A DNA stretch of 64,000 bases from Eubacteriales bacterium (GCA_029009055.1 JAQXJR010000033.1:21500-85499); one strand, 5' to 3'. Shown: positions 1 through 8,154, counted from the first letter of the stretch. Translations and numbers: made by a program. The notes: generated by a model from the letters alone, not told the origin.

Positions 1-69
1 CGAAGACACCGGAGGCGAAAGCCATGAGAAGTAAATGCTTTGCCATAGTGAATGAGGGCTAGCCGGGAA

Positions 70-1047
70 TCACAGGAGACCCTGAGTCTTAAATATGAAT
101 AGCCACATGGTGATGGAGACGGACGAGAACAGGGTAGTGAGCATGACAGTGTTAGACGTGAGCACACCCTTATGACCCATCTCGCGCGCCATGATGTAGC
201 AGCTTACGGTCGATGGCGATCCGCACATGACTATCGCCGCGGCGAGTTTAGGACCGGTGAAGCCCAGAGCCACACAGATAGGGAGGAAGATCATTCCCAG
301 GCCGAACAGCTTCATGAAAGCTGCCAGGCTGGCTTCCTTAACCAGGCCGATAGACTCCTTGAAATCGAAGGAAGCGCCCAGAGCCATTATTCCGAGAGGA
401 CTGGCGGTCCTGGCCAGGTATTCTATGCTGCGGTCCGCTATCACCGGGATCGGCAGTTTTATAAGCGACCAGCCCAGGCCGGCAGCGATTCCCAGGATAA
501 TAGGATTCTTCAGGACATTTATTATGGTCCGCCTCATCATGGCTCTCTTCTGGTCAGCCGTGTCGCGAGACCTTTCTTCCACGTTTTCCGGCTTATAATA
601 TTCGAGAACAGCTACGGCAGCCACGTTATAGAGAGGCACGGACCCCAGGATCATGAGCGGGACCATGCCAGTGTCGCCATAGAGGTTCTCTGCCAGCAGG
701 GCGCCGAGGATAGCGGCGCTGGACCTGTAGCCGACCTGGATGAACTCACCACGGATGTCGCGGCGTTTAAGCAGGTGGGACACAGCCATGACGAGAAGTA
801 TGCTGGCCAATGTGGCGAAGAAGCAGAAAAGCACGTATTTCCCGTCCCACATCTCGGCGAAGTCCTTCTTAGCGAGATCATAGAAGAGCAGGGCAGGAAG
901 GGCAGCTCTGAATACATAAGAGTTCACACCCGCGCTCACTTTTTCTGTAAAGATGCCCGCGTAACGCAGGAAATACCCCAGGATCATAAGAATGAAGATA
1001 GGAATAGTCGCGTCCAGGCAATATTTGAAACTAGATAATATACTCAT
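70..1047 (-). CDS. AEC-family (auxin efflux carrier) permease
   Basis: Integral membrane carrier of the AEC family, which in bacteria exports or exchanges small organic acids; the substrate cannot be read from sequence. The 325-residue product is almost entirely hydrophobic helices separated by short loops, with the family's two-block layout split by a charged cytoplasmic loop (around PENVEERSRD). The frame is open further upstream to 1170, but the ATG at 1047 is chosen because GGGGG lies just upstream at correct spacing and the protein then begins at the first membrane segment, as in the family. Monocistronic as far as seen; the next gene is divergent. A paralogue lies at 11473-12396. Family assignment is confident, substrate unknown. 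Confidence 0.85.
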   Translation of the reverse strand: MSILSSFKYCLDATIPIFILMILGYFLRYAGIFTEKVSAGVNSYVFRAALPALLFYDLAKKDFAEMWDGKYVLFCFFATLASILLVMAVSHLLKRRDIRGEFIQVGYRSSAAILGALLAENLYGDTGMVPLMILGSVPLYNVAAVAVLEYYKPENVEERSRDTADQKRAMMRRTIINVLKNPIILGIAAGLGWSLIKLPIPVIADRSIEYLARTASPLGIMALGASFDFKESIGLVKEASLAAFMKLFGLGMIFLPICVALGFTGPKLAAAIVMCGSPSTVSCYIMAREMGHKGVLTSNTVMLTTLFSSVSITMWLFIFKTQGLL

Positions 1048-1261
1048 ATTTCCCCCTTTTGGTATGACAGTCCTGGTGGGCAGAGGCCATACGAATAATA
1101 TTTTGCTTTCTTCCGGACATTTAGTCAAGGCGGGAGAGGGTTTATTGTGGTATGATTGAAATGATCGCAATCAATTGAGAGGTATGTAGCCGGAGGCAGG
1201 CAGGCTGGCTGGGCTTTGCGGCTGGCTGGATAGATGCCTGACTTAGGGCTGGGAGATATTT

Positions 1262-1789
1262 ATGAGTGACCTTAACGAGAGAATAGATATTTACGATATA
1301 AACAGGGAGAAGACCGGGAGGACCAGGCCCCGCCACGGCGAAGGGTCGAAGCTGGTCCCGGGCGAGTTCATGATCTATGTGCTCGCGCTTCTCGAAAATG
1401 AGCGTGGCGGCTATCTTATAACCAGGCGGACTCTGGATAAGAAATGGGCGCCGGGCCAGTGGGAGATACCGGGCGGCGGCGTGAGCGCGGGAGAGACATC
1501 ACGCGATGCGGTTTCCAGGGAGGCCCTGGAAGAGACGGGAATAGACGTTTCTGGGCTCGAGCCGGTTTCCGTGTATACTTACATAAACGAAGACGCTGAG
1601 AGCGGGGATAATTATTTCTGCGACATATACCACTTCAGGAAAGATTTCGCTCCCGAGGACGTTAAGGTCCAGGAGGATGAGGTCCTGGAATGGAGAGACG
1701 CTACGGCGTCTGAGATCCGCGATATCCAGGCGGGTGACGGCTTCCTCCACTACGAGAGGATCCGTGAGGCATTAGAAAACGAGGGCTGA
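1262..1789 (+). CDS. Nudix hydrolase
   Basis: Predicted Mg2+-dependent pyrophosphohydrolase of nucleoside diphosphates linked to another moiety. A full Nudix box spans residues 72-94 (G72, E78, R86, E87, E90, E91, G93), so the catalytic site looks intact. At 175 residues the length is normal. The N-terminus (NERIDIYDINREKTG) resembles Nudix proteins of the isopentenyl-diphosphate isomerase-like/YfcD group, which start with a similar DIYD..R..TG element, but the substrate is not determinable. The ATG at 1262 follows GGGAG at 1251-1255. It stands alone between the divergent permease and the riboswitch-controlled queuosine operon. Confidence 0.88.
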   Translation: MSDLNERIDIYDINREKTGRTRPRHGEGSKLVPGEFMIYVLALLENERGGYLITRRTLDKKWAPGQWEIPGGGVSAGETSRDAVSREALEETGIDVSGLEPVSVYTYINEDAESGDNYFCDIYHFRKDFAPEDVKVQEDEVLEWRDATASEIRDIQAGDGFLHYERIREALENEG

Positions 1790-1815
1790 TCCTAAGTCTA
1801 TTTTCGAGAAAAGCC

Positions 1816-1844
1816 TTTATTTATCCGCCTTATCCTGTTATAAT
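1816..1844 (+). promoter_or_regulatory. Promoter of the queF operon
   Basis: A perfect TATAAT lies at 1839-1844; the -35 position (about 1816-1821, TTTATT) is weak. Transcription would start near 1851, placing the hairpin 1856-1875 and the preQ1 aptamer at the very 5' end of the leader, as expected for a transcriptional riboswitch. Confidence 0.55.
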
Positions 1845-1873
1845 GAGCAGAGCGTCTGCCCGCGCGTTCGGGC

Positions 1874-1914
1874 AGTGACAGTTCGTTAGTACCATCCTGT
1901 CATTAAATAAAACC
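1874..1914 (+). promoter_or_regulatory. preQ1-I type riboswitch aptamer
   Basis: A six-pair stem TGACAG (1876-1881) / CTGTCA (1897-1902) encloses a loop that starts TTC and contains TACCATCC, followed by an A-rich tail (1903-1914) able to form the H-type pseudoknot of the class I preQ1 aptamer. It lies directly upstream of queF and a queuosine-precursor transporter, the classic regulon of this riboswitch. A separate 7-bp hairpin (CTGCCCG/CGGGCAG, 1856-1875) precedes it. Loop residues differ in detail from the Bacillus example, so the subtype is inferred. A covariance-model search would settle it. Confidence 0.72.
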
Positions 1915-1943
1915 AGGGCTGCTATGAGAATACGACTATTCTG

Positions 1944-1974
1944 AAGCTCTGCCATGCCGCGGAGCTTTTTTATT
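1944..1974 (+). terminator. Riboswitch-controlled terminator before queF
   Basis: AAGCTCTGC (1944-1952) pairs with GCGGAGCTT (1959-1967), one G-U pair, followed by six T. It lies between the preQ1 aptamer and the queF start, so ligand-bound RNA is predicted to terminate here and switch off preQ1 reduction and uptake. Confidence 0.75.
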
Positions 1975-2026
1975 TCGGAGAAACATGAGCAGGACCCTTC
2001 GCTAGATAAGAAAGGAGCCCAAACAA

Positions 2027-2524
2027 TTGGAAAATAACGATAAGCGCACCAGGGAGGATCTGACGCTCCTCGGTAATAAGAAGACGAGCTACAGCCAGGA
2101 ATACGCGCCGGAGATGCTGGAGAAATTCTCGAATAGGCACCCGGAAAACGACTATTTCGTGAAGTTCAACTGCCCGGAGTTCACGAGCCTCTGCCCGATC
2201 ACCGGCCAGCCGGATTTCGCCGAGATCACGATTTCCTACGTACCGGACCAATTTCTGGTAGAGAGCAAGAGCCTGAAGCTGTATCTGTTCTCATACCGCA
2301 ACTATGGGGAATTCCACGAGGATTGCGTGAACAGGATCATGAAGGACCTGATAAAACTGCTGGAGCCTAAGTACATAGAGGTTCTCGGCCGTTTCCTTCC
2401 TCGCGGTGGCATCTCTATCGACCCGTACGCGAACTACGGTAAGCCGTGCACTCGCTGGGAGGATGTGGCTTGGACCAGGCTGGCGAACCACGACCTCAAC
2501 CCAGGCTCTGTCGATAACAGATAG
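2027..2524 (+). CDS. queF: NADPH-dependent 7-cyano-7-deazaguanine reductase (QueF)
   Basis: Reduces the nitrile preQ0 to preQ1, the last step before insertion of the queuosine base into tRNA. The short (unimodular, Bacillus-type) enzyme is seen: 165 residues, with the catalytic motif [12 protein letters not shown] (Cys56 predicted to form the thioimide, Asp63 the proton donor) and the family signature [14 protein letters not shown] at 79-92. The start is a TTG at 2027, supported by AAAGGAG at 2011-2017; there is no suitable ATG. It is the first gene after the preQ1 riboswitch and is followed 11 bp later by the transporter, so the two form an operon. queC, queD and queE are not in this window. 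Confidence 0.95.
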   Translation: MENNDKRTREDLTLLGNKKTSYSQEYAPEMLEKFSNRHPENDYFVKFNCPEFTSLCPITGQPDFAEITISYVPDQFLVESKSLKLYLFSYRNYGEFHEDCVNRIMKDLIKLLEPKYIEVLGRFLPRGGISIDPYANYGKPCTRWEDVAWTRLANHDLNPGSVDNR

Positions 2525-2535
2525 GGGGCATAATC

Positions 2536-3330
2536 GTGGAAAATCTGAATGATAAGAACAATTCAATAAATTCTGAAAATTTCTCTTCAGCAAAGAAATC
2601 CGCCGCTGTTTCTTCTGAAGCTTCCGGATCGGGCTCTAACTGCTCAGGAGCATCCCACCTGGCTGACACCCAGTTTTCTGGGGCGTTCGTCGTAATTGCT
2701 GTGCTTTACGTGACCTGCCTGCTGCTTTCCAACCTGATAGCGGGGAAGATGTGGGCACCGACCCAGACTATAACGCTGCCTGCAGCTGTGATGCTTTTCC
2801 CGATAACATATATATTCGGGGATATTTTCACGGAAGTCTACGGCTATAGGCGCGCTCGTCTGGTTATCTGGCTGGGTTTCCTGATGAGTTTCTTCGCTGT
2901 GGTAGTCTACATGATAACCATAGCGCTTCCGCATCCGGCTTTCTGGCAGAACCAAGAGGCGTTTAAGGCAGTTCTGGGAACGACCCCTAGGGTCTTCGCG
3001 GCTTCTCTTACCGGCTACCTGTTCGGTGAGTTCTCCAACTCCATGATCCTTTCTAAGATGAAGGTCAGGAGTCAGGGAAAACATCTGTGGATGAGGACGA
3101 TCGCCTCGACCATAGTAGGTGAAGCTTTCGACTCCGTGATCTTCATCACCATCTCATTCTACGGGACCATGCCTAATAAGGCTTTAGCGACCATGATCGT
3201 ATGCCAGTACCTGTTTAAGGTGATCATGGAAGCCGTCTTCACTCCGGTCACATACGCTGTGGTCGGCAGGCTTAAGAATATAGAAGGATTCGATCATTAC
3301 GATACTGATGTAAAATACAGCGTTTTCTAA
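2536..3330 (+). CDS. Queuosine precursor transporter (YhhQ/VUT family)
   Basis: Membrane importer of the YhhQ/DUF165 family, which takes up preQ0/preQ1-type deazapurines. The conserved parts are LLLSNLIAGKMW, PITYIFGDIFTEVYGYRRAR and SSIVGEAFDS-like segments spread over six predicted helices from about residue 48 on. The 264-residue product has an unusual 45-residue N-terminal extension rich in Ser, Asn and Ala (with no hydrophobic stretch) before the first helix. The start is GTG at 2536 with AGGGGG at 2523-2528; no later in-frame start with a better ribosome site is evident. Operon partner of queF and therefore under the same preQ1 riboswitch. Confidence 0.9.
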   Translation: MENLNDKNNSINSENFSSAKKSAAVSSEASGSGSNCSGASHLADTQFSGAFVVIAVLYVTCLLLSNLIAGKMWAPTQTITLPAAVMLFPITYIFGDIFTEVYGYRRARLVIWLGFLMSFFAVVVYMITIALPHPAFWQNQEAFKAVLGTTPRVFAASLTGYLFGEFSNSMILSKMKVRSQGKHLWMRTIASTIVGEAFDSVIFITISFYGTMPNKALATMIVCQYLFKVIMEAVFTPVTYAVVGRLKNIEGFDHYDTDVKYSVF

Positions 3331-3342
3331 TACAATGATTTC

Positions 3343-3374
3343 AGGCGTTCTGCTTTGGCAGGGCGCCTTTTTTA
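3343..3374 (+). terminator. Terminator of the queF operon
   Basis: GGCGTTCTGC (3344-3353) pairs with GCAGGGCGCC (3358-3367) with two G-U pairs, loop TTTG, then six T. Ends the queuosine operon 13 bp after the stop. Confidence 0.88.
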
Positions 3375-3511
3375 TATCCGGCGCTCACTTGTCTTGCGTG
3401 AAATTGATTGGTTCCTTGGTTTGGGATCTTCGCGTCGGTGGCTTCTGGTCAGATTGTATACGATCCGAGTTCAGGGGAGCCGGGCGATTCTACAAAAAAT
3501 CCAAAAATCGC

Positions 3512-3539
3512 GATTTTTATCGAATTATTCTACAAAAAA
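3512..3539 (+). repeat. 28-nt direct repeat, copy 1
   Basis: Matches 3774-3801 at 25 of 28 positions: both begin GATTTTT and end GAATTATTCTACAAAAAA; only the central three bases differ (ATC here, GTA in copy 2). A third partial copy of the right half (GATTCTACAAAAAAT) sits at 3487-3500. Confidence 0.7.
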
Positions 3540-3773
3540 TATTTTTCTCATTGCATAGAAAGCTGTCTGCCTCAAGTTGATCATCACACGGAATGGAATG
3601 TATAGAGTATGCATAAAGAATGCTAGGCTCTTCTGAACAATCTGGCAGGCTGAGTCGTAAAAGTTGGTGAAATGGCGACATAGATATGCGACCATGGCAG
3701 TATCGACCCTGGATCGACTTTGCAAAGCGGGTACGCGGGGTCGGATGCTGTCGGCTATATAAATGGTGTTTAA

Positions 3774-3801
3774 GATTTTTGTAGAATTATTCTACAAAAA
3801 A
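3774..3801 (+). repeat. 28-nt direct repeat, copy 2, also an inverted repeat
   Basis: Second copy of the 3512-3539 repeat. The three changed central bases make this copy a perfect inverted repeat: TTTTTGTAGAA, three-base spacer TTA, TTCTACAAAAA. It could be an operator or a recombination site. Confidence 0.7.
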
Positions 3802-4052
3802 CGCCTTTTTTAAAATTTTTATCGACTTGACAAATACTGTAAATTGTGATTCACATGGAACTGAGTTAGCGGCGTGAGTCCTCAGCTAATAAATATTGAT
3901 AACATTGGATGCTTATGCAGCACGAGGCGTTGTACATACATAAAGTTGAATAATCAGGCAGAAATACGATAGACGCTACTCACCATCTGGATCGTGGCTA
4001 GCGGCAGCTCACATCAACGCAAGCCTAGCAAACCATTACCGCAAAAAACTAG

Positions 4053-4087
4053 TAAAGGGAGGGCAGCTTTTCGCTATCCTCCCTTTA
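4053..4087 (-). terminator. Terminator of the leftward corrinoid operon
   Basis: TAAAGGGAGG (4053-4062) pairs with CCTCCCTTTA (4078-4087); on the minus strand the hairpin is followed by CTAGTTTTTTG. It lies 20 bp beyond the stop of the UroD-corrinoid gene. Confidence 0.8.
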
Positions 4088-4107
4088 ATAAACCTCATTT
4101 GAGAACC

Positions 4108-5880
4108 TTATTTCAACAGCTCCACAGCTGCCTTCGCCGCTGACGGAGCGTCATCGGTATAGCAGTCGGCGCCTATCTCATCGCAGAAGTTCTGGCTGAT
4201 AGGAGCGCCTCCTATCAGGATCTTGATATTCTTATCTGGATCTTTTTCTCTTATAAGTTCTACAGTTTTCTTCATCTCCGGCATGCTGGTAGTAAGAAGA
4301 GCCGAGCAGGCGACGAGCCGTGCTCCCTTTGCGACTGCTGCCTCATAGAATTCCTCGGCTGAGACGTCAGTGCCCAGGTCTATCACATCCAAGCCGTTAC
4401 CTTCCATCATGATCTTAACCAGGTTCTTACCGATGTCGTGGAGGTCGCCTTTAACGGTGCCGATCACCACACGGCCGGCGGACTCAGTCTCTCCACCCGA
4501 TACCAGGTAAGGCTTTAAGACCGCGGTCGCAGCGTTCATGCAGCGAGCAGCCATGAGCATCTCCGGAACGAAGACCTTATTCTGCGAGAAAGCGTCGCCG
4601 ACCTGGGTCATACCAACGACCAGCCCCGATGACAGGACCTCTTCAGCAGGGATCCCCTGGTCCAGAGCCTCTTGAGTAAGAGAAACGACCCGCTTCTTCT
4701 GACCTTTTGCCAGGGCAGAGGAGATCTTAGTCAGAATCTCAACTTCAGCAGTCTGGCCAGCAACATCAGAGTCTTCTGAAGTAACCGCCTGGACGCCGGA
4801 GGCATCAGAAGCGGAAGGCTTTGCTGACTTCAGAGAATCGACCTTCCTATTGAATACCCGCTTTAGCTCAGGGACGTTATGGTTCTCGAAATGGTATTCC
4901 GCGTTATAGTTAGCGATCTCATCATCTATGACCGGATCCACGTGAGGGTAGACAGTTCCGGCTACGCCGTAGGTGATGCAAGGGATGTAGTGGCCATGCG
5001 GGCAGTTCTCGCGGAGAGTCCGGCGAACGTAAGCTCGGATCTCGTCTTCCGTGGAATCAGGCCTATCTATGGCAGCTCCGATACCGCCCATTAGGACCAT
5101 CCTTCCGTCCAGCAGTTCCAGGCACTCCGGTATGTTATTCTCCGGAAGAGCTCCCTGCCAGACCTGGATTCCCATCTCGACCATATCCTCCAGGATCGGC
5201 TTCAGATAGGAGTCAGCGTGGTGGATGGCTATGACGCCCCTCGACCTTATGTAGCCGTAGAAGCGCTCGTAAGGCTCCTTAAAGAACTCGCGCCACATGT
5301 CCGGGCTGAAGAAAAGGGAATCCTTAGCGCCCCAGTCATCGTGGGAGAGAATGGCCTCAGGGTGCAGCCCGTCTATGAGCAGGCGCACGTATTCCAGCCT
5401 GTATTCGGTTATGTACTCTATCAAGGCGTGCATCTCGTCAGGGTATTCATATAAATATGAAAGGGAGTCCGTGAAAGGGAGGAGGAAGTGGGTCTCCTCG
5501 AATATGCCGGTCCCCATGAAGCCGGTCAGCAGCTTCTCATGGTTCGGGTCAGCGGCGTGGGCCTTCTTCAAGCACTCATCCCAGCCTTCGCGCGTGTTCG
5601 CCTCCAGGTCCGGAGCCACAGCGTAATCTCGCCAATTTCTTATGTCCTTTATTACCTTAGTCTCGTCATCGACCATAGGGATCGGGCCAGGCGCGTCCTG
5701 AGGGAAATTTATCACAGTTCCCCATTTATCGCGGCTTATCGACCCGCGCACCCTGTTACCGCGCAGATATATATTTATAGGATCGTAGAGGACCAGGTTC
5801 AGGGCCTCGTACTGATCCAGCTGTCTCTCAGGCTTACCATCCTTCTTCAGGAGCTCGAGGAAAATCTCTCTAGGTGTCAT
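4108..5880 (-). CDS. UroD-type methyltransferase fused to a corrinoid-binding protein
   Basis: One polypeptide holds a methyltransferase and its cobalamin carrier, an architecture known from CmuA-type chloromethane methyltransferases. Residues 1-345 are a uroporphyrinogen-decarboxylase-superfamily domain; 346-378 is a Ser/Ala-rich linker; 378-465 is the helical cap that precedes B12 domains; 468-590 is the corrinoid domain with the base-off lower-ligand motif GDLHDIGKN (His481), SALLTT (527-531) and IGGAP (556-560). The usual H-x-C zinc motif of MtaA/MtbA is not seen: the equivalent place reads HHADSY (220-225), with a Cys at 301. It probably moves a methyl group from an unknown donor onto Co(I). 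It is cotranscribed with the upstream DUF2284 gene (18 bp gap) and divergent from the corrinoid activator. Methyl donor unknown. Confidence 0.85.
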   Translation of the reverse strand: MTPREIFLELLKKDGKPERQLDQYEALNLVLYDPINIYLRGNRVRGSISRDKWGTVINFPQDAPGPIPMVDDETKVIKDIRNWRDYAVAPDLEANTREGWDECLKKAHAADPNHEKLLTGFMGTGIFEETHFLLPFTDSLSYLYEYPDEMHALIEYITEYRLEYVRLLIDGLHPEAILSHDDWGAKDSLFFSPDMWREFFKEPYERFYGYIRSRGVIAIHHADSYLKPILEDMVEMGIQVWQGALPENNIPECLELLDGRMVLMGGIGAAIDRPDSTEDEIRAYVRRTLRENCPHGHYIPCITYGVAGTVYPHVDPVIDDEIANYNAEYHFENHNVPELKRVFNRKVDSLKSAKPSASDASGVQAVTSEDSDVAGQTAEVEILTKISSALAKGQKKRVVSLTQEALDQGIPAEEVLSSGLVVGMTQVGDAFSQNKVFVPEMLMAARCMNAATAVLKPYLVSGGETESAGRVVIGTVKGDLHDIGKNLVKIMMEGNGLDVIDLGTDVSAEEFYEAAVAKGARLVACSALLTTSMPEMKKTVELIREKDPDKNIKILIGGAPISQNFCDEIGADCYTDDAPSAAKAAVELLK

Positions 5881-5898
5881 TCTTTCATCCTTTTCATC

Positions 5899-6432
5899 TT
5901 AAAATAAAATACAAGAGGTGTATGTCATGGTCTTAGGTCCGTAGCTGTACCTCATGCCAGACTTCTCGCAAACGTCCGTTATCAGCAGCCCGCAGGCTTC
6001 CATGGAAGGGAAGACTCTGGCAGGGTAGCGGCAGGGCTTATCCGGGTATGTGCATTTCTCGCAAATCGTACACGCGCCGGATCCCATCGGGAAGCAGTCC
6101 GGCTTAAGCAGCCTGACCTGCCTGGCGAAAGTCTCGAACCTCTTCTTATGGACCTTCTCGGTCTCAGATATAGCCGCGGCGTCGAAGTCGTCATCTAAGA
6201 CGCCGGTCGACTGGACGAGAATACCTTCAGAATAAGAAGATGCCCGCCTCCTCATGGCTTCCAGAGAGCCAATCACAGGAGGGCAGGACCATTTCTTCCC
6301 ATAAGCAAAGCATTTACCCGAAGCGCACATGTCTCTGACCTCAGGCCGAAAGACTAAAGCCCGCGTATTAAGTTTTCCCACATGGCTGAAACCTATATCT
6401 TCAGCCAGCTTCATCAATTCTTCAGTCGCCAT
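5899..6432 (-). CDS. DUF2284 cysteine-rich metal-binding protein
   Basis: A 177-residue protein of the DUF2284 family, cysteine-rich proteins of undefined function frequently found with corrinoid methyltransferases. Twelve or so cysteines are arranged as C-x4-C ... WSCPP near residue 50 and a ferredoxin-like run GACTICEKCTYPDKPCRYP at about 118-136, suggesting one or two Fe-S clusters. It is the first gene of the leftward operon, 18 bp before the fusion methyltransferase, and shares an 87-bp divergent promoter region with the RACo-like activator. A role in electron transfer to, or assembly of, the corrinoid system is an inference from context only. Confidence 0.8.
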   Translation of the reverse strand: MATEELMKLAEDIGFSHVGKLNTRALVFRPEVRDMCASGKCFAYGKKWSCPPVIGSLEAMRRRASSYSEGILVQSTGVLDDDFDAAAISETEKVHKKRFETFARQVRLLKPDCFPMGSGACTICEKCTYPDKPCRYPARVFPSMEACGLLITDVCEKSGMRYSYGPKTMTYTSCILF

Positions 6433-6470
6433 GCCTTGACAATTATTTTCATTAATGCAAAACTAGATGC

Positions 6471-6490
6471 GAACACTTATAAATTTGTTC
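6471..6490. promoter_or_regulatory. Inverted repeat between the divergent corrinoid operons
   Basis: GAACA (6471-6475) and TGTTC (6486-6490) form a 20-nt symmetric element with an A/T-rich centre in the 87-bp gap that must hold both promoters. A plausible operator for co-regulating the two halves of the methyl-transfer cluster; no regulator gene is adjacent. Confidence 0.4.
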
Positions 6491-6519
6491 ACTAAACAGT
6501 ATAAAAAAGGAAAAAATTT

Positions 6520-8154
6520 ATGTCAACAGTACGAATTTCGCAAAGTGGAAATGAGATGGAGGTCCAGACCGAGCCCGGCGTCAGCTTACTAACGCTTCTA
6601 AGGAATCACGGCGTCTATATAGATTCGTACTGCGGCGGGAACGGTACATGCGGTAAGTGCCTGGTGAATGTAAAGGAACCGGGCTCAGACGAGTATAAGG
6701 AAGTCCTGTCCTGTAGGTATAATGTCGAATCTGACATAACTGTCGAAGTCCCGGATCCTGATCATGCGAATCTGGCGGTCGAAACAGGCTTCGCGGCTGA
6801 AGAAGAACATGCTGCCGGGCAGGATCTCAGCGCTTCAGGCTTTGCAAAGGGTTCCCAGGGCTATGGCGCTGCCTGCGACCTGGGCACTACGACAGTCGCC
6901 TTAAAACTCATAGACCTGGCTACAGGGACCGAGCTGGCGGGGGAAAGCGGGCGTAACGCCCAAACAACATACGGAGCCGACGTAATAACGAGGATCCAGT
7001 ATATAACAGAACATCAGGCATCTGAAAGATCCGGTTTGGAAGAGCTCAGTGACATCATAAGGACCCAGATCAGGGACATGATAGTGAGCTCTGCCGAGGA
7101 AGCGGGTATAAATACATCGGAAATAAGATTTATGTTCCTGGCGGGGAACACCATAATGCAGCACATATTCGCCGGCATCAGCCCGGAAAGCATAGCTAAG
7201 GCGCCATTCACGCCAGAGACTCTGTTCGATGGCGGAGAAGTCCTAGACCTGGACATCATCCCCGGCATGAAGACTTATCTATCTCCGTGCGTAGCGGGAT
7301 ACGTCGGAGGGGATATAACGGCCGGAGTCCTGAGCTCAGGCGCCGATACTAAAGACGAGACATCTCTATTCCTGGACGTGGGAACGAATGGCGAGATGGC
7401 ATTAGGCGGTTCCGGCGGCTTCATCTGCTGCTCCGTGGCTTCAGGTCCTGCTTTCGAGGGCGCTGAAATAGCCTGCGGTATGGCAGGAGCTCCGGGAGCG
7501 ATCGACTCCGTGGAACTTATAAACTCCGGAAGCCCAGAAAAACCGAAATACACCGGCCTTAAATGGACTTCCATAGGGGATACTAAGCCTAAGGGAATCT
7601 GCGGATCAGGGCTCATAGACCTGCTTGCGGCTTTGCTGGAATGCGGCATAGTGGACGAGACAGGAAGGATGCTGCCACCGGATGAGGCGCTGGATGAAGG
7701 CGTCTCAGAGGGCTTACTTTCCTCTCTCGGAGAAGATGAAGACGGTAATGGGATCTTTTACCTTACATCAGATAAAAGCGTATATTTCACGGCTTCCGAT
7801 GTGAGGAAGCTGCAACTCGCTAAGGGCGCCATCATGGCAGGGATATGTGTCATGCTTAAGAGCCAGGGGCTGCAAGCGTCAGACCTAGCTAAGCTCTACC
7901 TGGCGGGAGGCTTCGGCCGCCACATCAGGCCTGAGAGCGCGGCCAGGATCGGCATGATCCCGAGAGAGCTGACAGACAGGATAGTCTACCTGGGGAACGC
8001 GTCTCTTAAGGGAGCGGAAATCGCGCTCACCAGCCAACCCGAACGGGAGCACCTGTTCAGGCTTTGCAAAAGATTCAAATATATAGAGCTGTCGGGGATG
8101 AGCGATTTCTCCGATGAGTTCATGGAACAGATGATGTTCGAGGAGGATAATTAA
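6520..8154 (+). CDS. Corrinoid protein reductive activator (RACo-type ASKHA protein)
   Basis: ATP-dependent reactivator that reduces accidentally oxidised Co(II) to Co(I) in corrinoid methyl carriers. Residues 1-75 are a [2Fe-2S] plant-type ferredoxin domain with cysteines 38, 44, 47 and 65; from about residue 110 on follows the ASKHA ATPase fold, with phosphate-binding elements DLGTTTVALKL, FLDVGTNGEMAL and the late motif YLAGGFGRHI. The 544 residues are somewhat shorter than typical RACo (about 600-640), as the linker between the domains is short and acidic. Its stop codon overlaps the ATG of the homocysteine methyltransferase (8154), so the two are translationally coupled. The ribosome site AAAAAAGGA is adequate. 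Its target is most likely the fusion protein encoded divergently. Confidence 0.9.
   Translation: MSTVRISQSGNEMEVQTEPGVSLLTLLRNHGVYIDSYCGGNGTCGKCLVNVKEPGSDEYKEVLSCRYNVESDITVEVPDPDHANLAVETGFAAEEEHAAGQDLSASGFAKGSQGYGAACDLGTTTVALKLIDLATGTELAGESGRNAQTTYGADVITRIQYITEHQASERSGLEELSDIIRTQIRDMIVSSAEEAGINTSEIRFMFLAGNTIMQHIFAGISPESIAKAPFTPETLFDGGEVLDLDIIPGMKTYLSPCVAGYVGGDITAGVLSSGADTKDETSLFLDVGTNGEMALGGSGGFICCSVASGPAFEGAEIACGMAGAPGAIDSVELINSGSPEKPKYTGLKWTSIGDTKPKGICGSGLIDLLAALLECGIVDETGRMLPPDEALDEGVSEGLLSSLGEDEDGNGIFYLTSDKSVYFTASDVRKLQLAKGAIMAGICVMLKSQGLQASDLAKLYLAGGFGRHIRPESAARIGMIPRELTDRIVYLGNASLKGAEIALTSQPEREHLFRLCKRFKYIELSGMSDFSDEFMEQMMFEEDN

Larger units (their letters stand above)
3375..4052. other. 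Gene-free A/T-rich island with repeats and palindromes
   Basis: No credible coding sequence: the open frames at 3335-3605 overlap each other, lack ribosome sites and have no recognisable product. The stretch differs from its neighbours in word usage: CAA/TTG occurs about 30 times here, at or above random, whereas the surrounding genes nearly avoid it. It carries a 28-nt direct repeat (3512-3539 and 3774-3801), the palindrome AAAAATCGCGATTTTT (3503-3518) and an 11-bp inverted repeat at 3775-3799. It may be the remnant of a small mobile element or an unrecognised regulatory region. Confidence 0.5.

Noticed and set aside
172..1038. 288-residue plus-strand open frame
   Set aside because: Opposite the AEC permease; composition is that of a reversed membrane protein.
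3335..3605. Three overlapping small open frames after the queF operon
   Set aside because: They begin within or beside a terminator, overlap in different frames and have no ribosome sites.
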